DNA of 64,000 nt, from the NCBI RefSeq assembly GCF_019649055.1, contig NW_026570301.1:591664-655663 (forward strand). Reading direction: 5' to 3'. The position numbers and the translations under genes were made by a program. The DNA is from Paramacrobiotus metropolitanus (Eukaryota; Tardigrada; Eutardigrada; Parachela; Macrobiotidae). How positions within the stretch are numbered: the stretch's first letter is position 1; each line of letters starts with the position of its first letter. The notes under the pieces are model-generated. The model had not been told where the DNA came from. It saw only the letters and a program-made list of their open reading frames with translations, and ran no database searches. Of the stretch, positions 55,701 through 64,000 are shown in pieces.

Positions 55701-56216
55701 CTATTTGAGAAGTTGGCAAAGTTCCTGATAGACTTCCTCAATATGTTCGAATTTTTTTAAACCAAGTATGTTACATTTTCCACTATTAAAGACTATACAT
55801 GTGGCTTTTTTCATCTTTATTGTCATGCCTGGAAATATCTCTGGCTCGTAGTATTTGTCACCAGTTGAATGGCCAATATTTTCAAGGTTTTGTCGTCGCA
55901 GCTGACATGAAGCAATAATATTAACAACCTTATAATTTGTTATTCGTGCTCCTTTGTAACCCGTAGCAATAAGCTTTCGCAAAAAGTATTTTGCATAATT
56001 TCGTGACTCGCGCAGTGTGCGTCCGCCATTGACAGTAATTTTACCGTTGCGATATAATTGGCAGTGGAATTTTTTCGGATATATTACGCGCCACAAAAGA
56101 CAAGAGAATTTTTTAGGATCGTATTCTGTGATAAAGTCTCTGTTCAAATTAAGCTGGTGCAAGTCGATTGGCACATTCAAGTGCGCAGTTGCGACGATAT
56201 TGGTTATTTGTGCCAT
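55701..56216 (-). CDS. TATA-binding protein homologue in the Polinton
   Basis: Intact 171-codon ORF with the two-repeat TBP fold. Repeat 1: ITNIVATAHLNVPIDL, YDPKKFSCLLWRV, NGKITVNGG. Repeat 2: VVNIIASCQL, YEPEIFPGMTIKM, IVFNSGKCNILG. These match the canonical blocks (NIVATVNL, YNPKRFAAV, SGKMVCTGA; NMVGSCD, YEPELFPGL, VSGKVVLTGA). The length equals the TBP core with almost no N-terminal extension. TBP binds the TATA box and nucleates transcription, so a virus-coded version could direct polymerase to element promoters. Its ATG shares bases with that of the ATPase on the other strand (CATG at 56214-56217), so promoter sequence must lie within coding DNA. It differs strongly from cellular TBP, which is normally near-invariant in animals. 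It is open while neighbouring genes are broken. Confidence 0.87.
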   Translation of the reverse strand: MAQITNIVATAHLNVPIDLHQLNLNRDFITEYDPKKFSCLLWRVIYPKKFHCQLYRNGKITVNGGRTLRESRNYAKYFLRKLIATGYKGARITNYKVVNIIASCQLRRQNLENIGHSTGDKYYEPEIFPGMTIKMKKATCIVFNSGKCNILGLKKFEHIEEVYQELCQLLK

Positions 56217-56901
56217 GTATCCAGAAGTTGGTTATGATCTCAGGTTCCAATGGCCTTTCGGAGCAATAATATGTGGGCCAACAATGAGTGGTAAAACACA
56301 ATATGTTCTTAAAATGCTGAAAGGAAATGCAATGGACGTCGTCCCAACCAGAATAGTGGTAGCATACAGTCAATGGCAAAACTCTTACGAAGAAATTAAA
56401 AAGATTTTTCCAGCAACAGAATTTGTTAAAGGGTTAAAAGACGATTTACTAGATTCGGAGTTTTTTTCTAAAGCAGAAAGCAATCTGCTAATTATTGATG
56501 ATCTGGCGGGCGAAATGGCAAGTAGTGAGTTAGCCACGAAACTATTTACGCAAGGAATACATCACAGAAATTTGTCAGCAATTTATATCACACAGAATTT
56601 ATTTAAGCAAGGTAAAGCAAGTCGGGATATTGCCTTAAATACTCAGTATATTGTGTTGTTTAAAAATGTTCGCGACAACAGCCAACTCGATTATTTATCA
56701 AGACAAACAGGATTTAAGCATCTGAAAAAAGCGTACAAAAAGATTACTGCTACTCCATTTGAACCTTTGATTTTGGATTTAAAACCGAATTGTCCCGATT
56801 TTTTGCGTATTAGATCTCATGTTGTGCAAGAAAACAAAACGGACTTTCAAACAGCAAGAATTTACACCGACCCGAATTTCTGTGCAGTGCCGTCAGCATG
56901 A
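56215..56901 (+). CDS. Genome-packaging ATPase (A32/FtsK-HerA type)
   Basis: Intact ORF of 228 residues. Walker A is GPTMSGKT (near residues 22-29) and Walker B is LLIIDDL (near 100). The following STAIYITQNLF-like segment (LSAIYITQNLF) and the short length are typical of Polinton and adintovirus packaging ATPases, which drive DNA into capsids. The start at 56215 is preferred over the longer upstream frame because it follows the TBP start divergently and gives the family length. Its stop overlaps the next ATG (ATGA at 56898-56901). Confidence 0.9.
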   Translation: MYPEVGYDLRFQWPFGAIICGPTMSGKTQYVLKMLKGNAMDVVPTRIVVAYSQWQNSYEEIKKIFPATEFVKGLKDDLLDSEFFSKAESNLLIIDDLAGEMASSELATKLFTQGIHHRNLSAIYITQNLFKQGKASRDIALNTQYIVLFKNVRDNSQLDYLSRQTGFKHLKKAYKKITATPFEPLILDLKPNCPDFLRIRSHVVQENKTDFQTARIYTDPNFCAVPSA

Positions 56902-57242
56902 CCAAACATTTGAAAGAATTTGCTTCGTTTTTACTGTTTCTCTCGTCGCTCAACCCCAAAGATCGCAGAGCTGTCGCGAATCATTGTAACAAAAAGCTGG
57001 ATATTAAAGGAATTTATCACCAGAAAGTACGCGAAGAGTGGAAAAAGCTGATACGATTATTAGCTCTTCGACGGTACCACAAAGCTAAAAAAAGCGCTAT
57101 TAACACAAAAGGTGGCTTTCTGGGTGCAGTGCTGCCAGTTTTAGCAAGTGTTCTGGCCGGAGCGCTAAATTCTAATTTAAGGTCATGGAGGTACATTATA
57201 TTGTGCCTGAGCGGGATATCAAGAAGCGAGCCGCCGAGCTGA
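56898..57242 (+). CDS. Small basic protein with hydrophobic GG segment (pX-like)
   Basis: 114 codons overlapping the ATPase stop by 4 bases. A basic helical part (KVREEWKKLIRLLALRRY) is followed by GGFLGAVLPVLASVLAG, resembling the amphipathic segment of adenovirus pX/pVI and comparable Polinton minor virion proteins. The assignment rests on this motif and position. The C-terminal 20 residues overlap the next small ORF in another frame, so the true end could differ. Confidence 0.45.
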   Translation: MTKHLKEFASFLLFLSSLNPKDRRAVANHCNKKLDIKGIYHQKVREEWKKLIRLLALRRYHKAKKSAINTKGGFLGAVLPVLASVLAGALNSNLRSWRYIILCLSGISRSEPPS

Positions 57243-57331
57243 CAGTTTTACAAGCTCCACCTGAAGCGAACAACATTTTATCGCTTGGCGATTTGACATC
57301 AAAAAATCCTTTCAAGTCAAAATTTAAGTGA
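57185..57331 (+). CDS. Small ORF of 48 residues in the Polinton
   Basis: ATG 57185 to TGA 57329-57331, overlapping the preceding ORF. Charged, non-hydrophobic (VPERDIKKRAAEL) with no motif. Compact overlap with the previous gene is the only support; it may be a virion peptide. Confidence 0.3.
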   Translation: MEVHYIVPERDIKKRAAELTVLQAPPEANNILSLGDLTSKNPFKSKFK

Positions 57332-57373
57332 ATGGCAGAAAGCACAATTACTTAGTAAAATTTAGAACGGTTC

Positions 57374-57804
57374 ATGGCATTAAAGCCCTGAGCCCTTCAA
57401 GAAGGTAATCCCTTGATAGTCTGTCCGTAAGTATAAACGACGCCAAACTCCGACTCCATCAATCTTAACCACACCGTTAACCGAACGAAAAGCGAAAAGA
57501 GTTCGCGCCACAACAGCATCGTCAAAATCACGCAGAAAAATCAAGAAAAAACCTGACTGATATTGATTCGGATGATTCGGATGAATATGATCTCCCAGTG
57601 TTTTCATTACCGTCAAATGAAAAAGGGAAACGCGGTAAACGCGTATTGGAACAAACGCTAAACGAAACAAAAATATCACCCGATAATAAATTCCAAGCTG
57701 TAAGCGCAGAAGTACCACGCCGCCGTGGCGAGCGGGTACGAGAGCAGACAAAGTTTTTTATAAAAGGGCAAGGCATTAAAGGCCGCTGGCTAAAGGTTCT
57801 TTAA
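57374..57804 (+). pseudogene. Basic core-like protein, frameshifted
   Basis: One frame encodes a Lys/Arg/Thr-rich stretch (RKYKRRQTPTPS, SKSRRKIKKK) and ends at a run of A near 57547. Another then continues with an Asp/Ser-rich patch and a second basic part (GKRGKRVLEQTL, VPRRRGERVREQTKF) to TAA 57802-57804. Stops near 57389 and 57415 interrupt the left part. The composition suits a DNA-condensing virion core protein. No family match is certain. Confidence 0.35.
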
Positions 57805-57805
57805 A

Positions 57806-57994
57806 ATGTCGGGTTGTGTGCCGGTAAATCTAAATTTTGGACAAGGGATGAAATTGAATTGTGTTTCTTCTTGCTGTTCTGATGACAGTGACGAAAATAA
57901 AATAGAAGATTCGTCTAAAGCTGGTGACAAAGCCAACGAGGTACCTAAAATTACTCAGCCTGTTTCCGATGGACCAGCACTATCTCAATCCTAG
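57806..57994 (+). CDS. Small Cys/Asp/Ser-rich ORF
   Basis: 62 codons starting one base after the previous stop. It has a cysteine pair and an acidic run (CVSSCCSDDSDENKIEDSS). It overlaps the start of the integrase pseudogene in another frame. Not recognised. Confidence 0.3.
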   Translation: MSGCVPVNLNFGQGMKLNCVSSCCSDDSDENKIEDSSKAGDKANEVPKITQPVSDGPALSQS

Positions 57995-58873
57995 TGCACT
58001 GAGCAGCCTAGGGGCTCGAGCGGTTTCACAAAAACCTTCCAGAAAATGTTTCCAAGGAAAAGCCAATAATATTCTTGAGGGGCTCGATGCCTACTGTTTA
58101 CATTAGCCTGTCAACCGAAAATTCCACAGGAACGGTGGTCGTCCTAAATAAAAATAGCCAGCTCCAGGTAGATTTGATGGATATGCAAAAGTTTAAAAAG
58201 TGGAACAAAAATTATGGCTACGTGTTGGTTGCTATTGATTGTTTTTCTAAAAAAATAGAATGCGAGTTAATTATGTAAAGATGGTTTATCAACGGCAAAA
58301 GCACTGAAAAAAATACTAGAACGCCTGGGTCCATTCGACAAAATACAGGCTGATAAAGGCCGGAATTTTAATAAATGTCAGGATTTACTCAAACGGAAAG
58401 AGATTATGCTATTCAGTTCGGAAAACGATGACATAAAATGTTCCATGGCGGAGCGCGTTATTCGAACGCTGCGTGAGCGCATATGGCGCTTATTTACTAG
58501 TCGAAAATCTCCAAAATATTACGATCGGCTACAAAATATTGTATGGACATATAATCACACTCCTCACTCTTCTCATGGCTTTTGTCCTGCGGATGTGACT
58601 GAAGAAAATTCCCTGCTTGTGTTTAATCGATTATACGAGAAAACAGACCATAAAAAAAAGAAACCAGTATTTAAGGTGAAAGATGTCGTCAGAATTGCCA
58701 AAAAAAAGCAGGACTTTGAAAAAGGTTTTGAAACAAACTTTCAGGAGGAGCTTTTTCGAATAGCAAAGGTAATACCACATACACCGGAGCCAGTGTATGA
58801 GCTCGAGGATGAAAAAGAGGAGCCAATAGTAGGAAAATTTTATGCAAGGGAGCTAACGCGGATTAGAAAATGA
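57969..58873 (+). pseudogene. Polinton integrase (retroviral DDE type), broken
   Basis: The N-terminal part starts at ATG 57969 and reaches an in-frame TAG at 58104-58106, where the family has a basic residue. Further frame changes follow. Fragments show the core: VDLMDMQ and VLVAIDCFSKK around the first Asp (58170-58250), QADKGRNF around the second (near 58350), and AERVIRTLRERIW with the catalytic Glu (near 58450), then YNHTPHSSHGF. The last fragment is open to TGA 58871-58873, overlapping the next ATG. At least one nonsense codon and two frameshifts make it non-functional. Confidence 0.87.
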
Positions 58874-60031
58874 ATAGCTTGCAATATCAACAGCCATTTT
58901 ACATCACATTGCCGAGTGATGCTTGCACAGATATTTACTCGAATAACACTGCATCCAGTTGGAAAACCAAATTATGCAAAACGATTTCATTGTCTGGAAA
59001 ATGGGAAGTTGCAATTGTCGAACTCTATTACCCAAATTCCATGTACAATCTCCTACAGAGCAGACCATGGATTGTTTGCAGGTTTACGATATTGTAACAA
59101 ATTCGGATGCTAAAACAGGGTTGGAAAAGTTTCTGTTTGAGAAAAGCGCATTACTTTACACGCCGGTAATTATACCAACGAACAAATCATTGCAACAATC
59201 TCTTCGCAAATTCCGAAGCTCCTCTTGGCAAAAGGACAAGAATCCAAAAAGAGGAGAGCATTTTCTATTGAATTACTAGCTAACAATCAAAAAGTGCAAA
59301 TTGCAATTAATGCCAATACCGTTATTCTGGCTATTAACAATGAACTGCTGAAACGCATATTGGGGTGTCAGCATCGACAACTGTTTGCCTATTCTGATCC
59401 TGCAAATATTGTTGACCTTGCGCAAAATTTTGACGGTTTAAATCAGCTGGAGGAATTTTTCAAAGAAAAGAAAGCTCGACAACAAACAGCTGCGAAAGCA
59501 AATACAGTTTCACCGCCCCAACCGCCACCGCCGCCTGCGCAGACACCAGCGCCAAAGCCAGCTGCGCTATCAGCAACAGCTTCTATTTCTGCGAAAAAAA
59601 CAGAATTACCGTCATCAAAAAATACCGAAGGAAGCGGTTCAAAACAAAATACGTCTGGTTTAGAAAGCGTTCAGCAACCGGAACGAAAAAAGTCAAAGCC
59701 GGCACCGATAATTATCCAAAACTTTTTGTTTACTGCCCAGGAAGCTATAAACGCCATGATTGGCAATCAATCTTTATATATTTATTGCGATGTTGCGGAT
59801 TTTACTTTGCTTGGTGACACGTATGCGCAGGTTTTAAGAGCAGTGCCTATTAAGGCAACTGAGGCTTTCAAAATTATCACGGAACGTTTTGAAATGCCTC
59901 ATTATGTTCCACTTTTACGCCCCATTTTCGACAACATCGAAGTAACAATTGCCACTGATCTCGGAGACAACGCTAAATTCGCAACAGGAAAATCGATGGT
60001 GAAGCTCCATTTCCGACCGGCAAGATACTGA
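58870..60031 (+). pseudogene. Penton-like minor capsid protein, frameshifted
   Basis: ATG 58870 overlaps the integrase stop (ATGA). The first block (FYITLPSDA, WEVAIVELYYP) is the signature start of the Polinton penton homologue. The frame breaks near 59070 and again near 59240, then stays open to TGA 60029-60031. The later part has a Pro/Ala/Ser linker (residues PPQPPPPPAQTPAPKP) and the conserved end (YCDVADFTLLGDTYAQVLR, VKLHFRPARY). The family forms the pentameric vertex of the capsid. Confidence 0.82.
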
Positions 60032-60033
60032 AA

Positions 60034-60383
60034 ATGGGATATAAAGCTTTTGCGCCTGATCCGGATTATTTGATGATTTACTAGGTCATACACAGCTGGG
60101 GAGCGGATTTGTTCGATATCGTGGAAGCTATCAAAACGGTGGAGGTTTTGGTAGTTTTCTGCGTGCAGTATTTTCCAAGGTTGCTCGTTTTGTTGCACCA
60201 GTTGTAAGGGCGGCAGCGCCGCAGGCACAAGCCGCTTTAGCAGCTGCTACGCCTCATTTAAAAGAAGCAGCTAGTACAGCGGTACATGAAGCTGCAAAAT
60301 CTGTGGGCAACAAAATCGCCCAAGTTCTCGCACCAACTCAACAAACATCTAGCGGCGGTAAAAAAGGAAGAAAAGGGTATTAA
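60034..60383 (+). pseudogene. pVI-like minor capsid protein, frameshifted
   Basis: A short frame from ATG 60034 shifts near 60070 into one open to TAA 60381-60383. It has the glycine-rich start (YRGSYQNGGGFGSFLR), a Pro-Val-rich helix (KVARFVAPVVRAAAPQAQ) and an Ala-rich amphipathic helix, as in Polinton and adenovirus pVI-type proteins that link capsid to core. A basic tail in another frame (KKPTKRKRTTK) runs to about 60457 and may be its original end. Confidence 0.6.
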
Positions 60384-60459
60384 AGAAGCCAACGAAGCGG
60401 AAACGCACTACCAAAATTCGCCGGGTCCCACCATTTGATCTTCCTGACTATATTTAGAA

Positions 60460-61846
60460 ATGGCTTCCATAATCGAAGGGTCAGAACCTGCCATTGCTGC
60501 AGAATCGCACATTTTGCCATACCGCCTTCGTTTGCGGACCGATTCCGGACAGAAGAAGAAAGAATCGGCCCCACAGCCGCCATTCCGGAAAATATTCCGG
60601 CGGGTGGTGACATAAATTTTATATAGCTCCTTCATCAAACGCCATGGTTTCTTTACCGGATTTAAGCATAGAATTAGAAGTGGCACTAAAGAAAAGGAAT
60701 GCTGATGGTAGTTGGGAGCGAATCAAAGCGACGGATACCTGTGCTCCTGTAAATAATTTGATTCATTCAATGTTTCAATCAGTTCAAGTTTCGGTTGCTA
60801 ACCGATTGGTAAGCGACTGCGCAATCTATTATCCATACAGAGCAATGTTTGAGTGCTTGCTAAATTACACAAAAGAGGCGATGAATACACAGCTAACATC
60901 CTGTGGGTTTTACTTGGATGTCGCCGGAAGCTTTGAAGATTCGGTTAACAACTCAGCCGAACAATCACGACTCAGGCTTTTCGCAAAACATGAATACATC
61001 CCTTTAAGGGAAATTGTTTTCGGATATTTTCATGCAAGACAAGCCTTTGATAACTGGAGTTCCATTACAAATACGCTTTGTTTTGCATAAACCGGAATTC
61101 TATCTTCGCGATTTTGCGAATCCGGCGCAGGACGAATTTAAATTATTTATACGCAATCCAAGAATTTTGTTCGCCGTTATGTTGGTAAGCAGCAGGAAAA
61201 ATTTGAAAATATCTGCATAAAAAAATCTAATGCATTACTATTACAGGGTTCCAGAATACATGAATGCTATAAGCAAGCGGTTATTGACCACAACAGCAAA
61301 ATATCCTATAGAACGTGTTCTGATGCGCCCGATCGAATTACCTGCCAACATACAAAGCACTGTTTTAATAACATACACATTGGTCAAGTCCCAAGGTGCT
61401 TTTTGTGGCTTTTGTCGCAGCGGATGCTTTTAACGGCACAAAAGACAAATCCATTCAATTTTCAACACTTTAATTTGTCTCAAATCAGCGTCGAAGTTGA
61501 TGGACAGTCTTTTCCTAATCGGCCGTACGAGCCGGATTATGCAAACGGTAATTACTTGGAGTGCTACGATGGTCTGCTAGACACTTTAGGACGGCGTAAC
61601 AGTCCTTTTGGCGCACTGCCTTTAATCGCGACGAGTATGCAAACGGATTCTGTATTTACGGCTTTGATTTAACGCCAGGGGAACCGGACTCGGCCCTCTA
61701 AGTTTAATTCGTCAGGTAATTTAGGCATCCGAGTAGTCTTCAACCAACCGCTCAAGCAGCCCACGATCATGGTCACATTTCTTACGTTTGACGCGGTAAT
61801 AGAAATTAACAATTTTCGTCAGCTAATTTGTGACTTTACCAACTAA
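60460..61846 (+). pseudogene. Major capsid protein (double jelly roll), multiply frameshifted
   Basis: Homology is spread over several frames: start at ATG 60460; a large open block at 60644-61090 (APVNNLIHSMFQSVQV, YPYRAMFECLLNY); a block after 61014 (LITGVPLQIRFVLHKPEF); one after 61230 (YPIERVLMRPIELPAN); one after 61403 (NPFNFQHFNL, PDYANGNYLE); and the end (DAVIEINNFRQ) to TAA 61844-61846. The order matches Polinton and adintovirus major capsid proteins. At least four frame changes make it non-functional. Confidence 0.85.
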
Positions 61847-61851
61847 CTAAA

Positions 61852-62281
61852 ATGGATAATCGAACAATGACAAAGATACTTTGCCAAAATCCAAAACGGA
61901 GAGGATATTTCGAGGAGTTTATGCCCGGATACACTTCCCGAACGCTCCAATGTTTTACCTGCCGCCTACATCGTCAACACGGACAAATCCAGTGGTTCTG
62001 GTGAACACTGGTTAGCATTCTATCAAAGCGAGCCGTCATCCATCGAGTTTTTCGACTCATACGGACGATCTGTGGAGTATTTTGACGAGATTAGAGAATG
62101 GTTAACTGATTTACATGTTGTTTATCAAATGGAACGTATACAACAAACGTTTTCGACAGTCTGCGGCCAATTTTGCATTTTTTTATTTATAAGCGCGCAA
62201 GCGGAGAATCATATAGAGACATTATTCATTATTTCACAAAAAATTACGCAAACAATGATGCAATGGTTTGTCAATGGGTAA
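61852..62281 (+). pseudogene. Adenain-type cysteine protease, frameshifted
   Basis: ATG 61852 lies 5 bases after the capsid stop. After a frame change near 61920 the sequence stays open to TAA 62279-62281. Catalytic landmarks: His in GEHWLAFY, Asp in FFDSYGR, and Cys in STVCGQFCIF. The Ulp1/adenain family matures capsid precursors. The catalytic residues survive even though the N-terminal frame is broken. Confidence 0.85.
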
Positions 62282-62493
62282 ACAATCACTTTAACATGAA
62301 CACAGCAATGTATGCAGAGCTTGAATAAAATAAAAAAGCAGCAAATTTTTTTGGGTTTTACATTTCACATTTTATGTCCCTGAGGTAGAAGTAGAAGCAA
62401 TCAGCACTTTTTTTAGCGTTTACATTTCAAATTTTTATGGTAACACAGACATGCTTTACCGTAACACAAAACGCAAACGTTTCCTGTCGCTTT
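62282..62493. other. Non-coding spacer right of the Polinton
   Basis: AT-rich. It contains a direct repeat (TTTACATTTCACATTTTATG near 62357 and a variant near 62423). No inverted match to the left side of the element was found by eye. Confidence 0.4.
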
Positions 62494-63562
62494 TTAGACA
62501 CCACCGTCTTCACCACCGTTGCCGCTGTTTCCTTCCTGGGCCTTGTTGATTTCGATAGGCAGTTTCATCTTCCCGTCTCCAATCTCCGTAATCTTCAGCT
62601 TCTCCATGGCAATACGTTTGACAGACTCCCACAGGGTATCCTTGTGCTGGTCCAAAAACTGTTTGGCGTTAAAACCCAAAATGTCGTCAAATCCGGTAAG
62701 CTGGCCCCAAGGACGCAGTAACAACATCATGCCAATAAGACGTTTGCCATTTCCAAGCTCAGTAATGATGTCGTTCATCATTTCATCCGTTAGATTCAGT
62801 GTACCCAATCCCCATTCACAGGCATGACTGGCTTCACGAACAGTTGGTTGTGTAAACAACGTTACCATTTCCCCGCAACGTGCACAGTTCTCGTGCAGAC
62901 GGTCAAGCCACATACCATACATGGTGAACGGTAGGCCAGCCAGCAGGCTTGAAAAATCCGCTGCCGTTGGTTCGTTGTGAATCACCAGCGAGCCACGTGC
63001 TTTCAGCAAGGCATTGATGTCCTTGAACATTGACAGGTCTTGGATGGTGGTACGAAGTGATTCAAACGATTTTATCCCAAAAGAAACACCATTCTTGGTG
63101 GCCTGCATGTCGCCGTTGCCTCTCTTGCAGAACTGGCGGATATTGGCCAGCGCTACACTGTCATAGCTTGACCACACAAAATAGACGTCGTTTCCGAGGT
63201 GAAACAGGGTGGACAGGTTACCGCTGGTTAGCTGTGGATCCCGGATTAAAGTCGTAATGTTGTTGTAGATGAGTCCAACGAGGCGCATGAACTGGTCGTT
63301 GGTGAGAAAATGTGTTTCTCTCCCAGCGTCCATTTCGCATCTGGTCCAGGAGGACTGGCAGTCGTAAAGTCGCCAATTATGAACTCCAAGGCCTGGTGTC
63401 ACTGTTGATGCGGGTGCAGATGAACTTGTCGTACCCGAACTTCATGGTAGGGAATCCTTCATAGTGGAAAGCGATTTCCGCTTGCAAACTTGCGCTTTGC
63501 TTCCCGACAAGATCAGTTTTATCGGGTACGAAACCGCGTTTGGCAGGAGGCAGACTAGTCAT
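62494..63562 (-). pseudogene. Intronless ORF of possible viral origin, one frameshift
   Basis: Minus strand. ATG 63562 opens about 55 codons (SLPPAKRGFVPDKTDLVG, FPTMKFGYDKFICTRINSD). The frame then changes near 63390-63400 and stays open for about 300 codons to a stop at 62494-62496. The product is globular and mostly helical (FLTNDQFMRLVGLIYNNI, SLLAGLPFTMYGMWLDRL) with a Gly/Asn/Glu tail. GC content is higher than in its surroundings and there are no introns. The size and helical build would suit a captured negative-strand RNA virus nucleoprotein, but I see no diagnostic motif. It could also be a retrogene or part of the neighbouring element. Confidence 0.4.
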
Positions 63563-64000
63563 GGTATATCAGAAGAAAAGGTAGACTAACTAAAAGTGTC
63601 AGGAAGAATAATGAAAACGAGTTGGAATTAGAAGCCTGTATTTATATTAATCAAATACACTAAACACCCTGACCACAAAATCCGGTTCAGCAATTTGTTG
63701 CTCAGCATTTTGTTGTTCACACTGGGCTTTATAAAACCGTAGAGCATAGAGCACACACGCACGCACGCACGGCTACACGCTAACAGAACAATGGACGTTT
63801 TGCAAGTGCTTTGGCCTCGTGGGATCCGCGCTATCCAGCCGAAAGTGTTGAGAACCGCATTGAAACATTTCGTGGTTGTGGGGGTAACACCCTCAGCGGC
63901 GAAAGAGTACGCCGAACTGGGCTGGTACTGCACGGGGATCCAGCACCAGATCCTGGTTTACTGCTGAGATTGAGGGGACATGTCTAACGGCATCTATCGA
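63563..64000. other. Right end of window, nothing firm
   Basis: It contains an AT-rich part and then, from about 63780, a GC-richer stretch. A 58-codon plus-strand ORF from ATG 63791 (VLQVLWPRGIRAIQ) and overlapping minus-strand frames are possible but unsupported. Short CGCA repeats occur near 63757-63770. Confidence 0.35.

Larger units (their letters stand above)
55701..62281 (+). mobile_element. Decayed Maverick/Polinton (adintovirus-like) element
   Basis: A compact cluster of genes typical of Polintons: packaging ATPase, retroviral-type integrase, penton-like and double-jelly-roll major capsid proteins, pVI/pX-like minor proteins and an adenain-type protease, all on the plus strand, plus a TBP homologue on the minus strand. 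Genes overlap by 2-4 bases at several junctions. Integrase, penton, major capsid and protease have stops or frameshifts, while ATPase and TBP are open. Protein-primed DNA polymerase B, normally present, is not found here. No terminal inverted repeats were identified, so the boundaries given are only the outer genes. Confidence 0.88.

Noticed and set aside
62381-62388. TGAGGTAG, identical to the let-7 seed
   Set aside because: Only 8 bases match, the following bases differ from let-7 and no complementary arm is present nearby.

Overview
This window is eukaryotic: genes have short GT-AG (and some GC-AG) introns, non-coding DNA is AT-rich, and there are two large mobile elements. The host looks like an invertebrate animal. 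I suspect a tardigrade, because the F-box family at the left resembles lineage-specific tardigrade proteins I remember, but nothing in the sequence proves it.

Layout. 0-7.4 kb: two tandem paralogues of an F-box protein, the first cut by the window edge, separated by repeat-rich DNA. 8.57-33.5 kb: one giant (about 24.9 kb) Ty3/gypsy LTR retrotransposon with a 385-bp 5' LTR, an initiator-Met-like primer site, a long coiled-coil gag with a zinc knuckle, a textbook -1 frameshift site, pol (protease, RT, RNase H, integrase) and three to four extra large ORFs of unknown function, followed by a 2-kb non-coding tail and a 3' LTR. A small foldback DNA element with an 8-bp target duplication sits inside one accessory ORF. 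34-39 kb: two minus-strand genes of a kind expressed in male germ line or cilia in other animals (MDH1B-like and a TSSK-type kinase). 41.4-42.1 kb: a small secreted, probably membrane-anchored protein whose 3' end carries a perfect 27-bp palindrome. 43.7-47 kb: a 12-exon cofactor-independent phosphoglycerate mutase. 47-54.5 kb: several multi-exon or small genes I do not recognise. 55.7-62.3 kb: a decayed Maverick/Polinton (adintovirus-like) element with packaging ATPase, integrase, penton and major capsid proteins, pVI/pX-like proteins, adenain-type protease and, unexpectedly, a complete TATA-binding-protein homologue facing away from the ATPase. 62.5-63.6 kb: an intronless, once-frameshifted ORF of possible viral origin.

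How the parts work together. In the retroelement, gag and pol are coupled by a predicted -1 frameshift and the accessory ORFs follow in the same orientation. In the Polinton the genes overlap by a few bases as in a virus. Integrase, capsid and protease genes are broken, while TBP and ATPase remain open. The most novel items are the giant retroelement with its accessory ORFs and dispersed sense-strand motif, and the Polinton carrying its own TBP.
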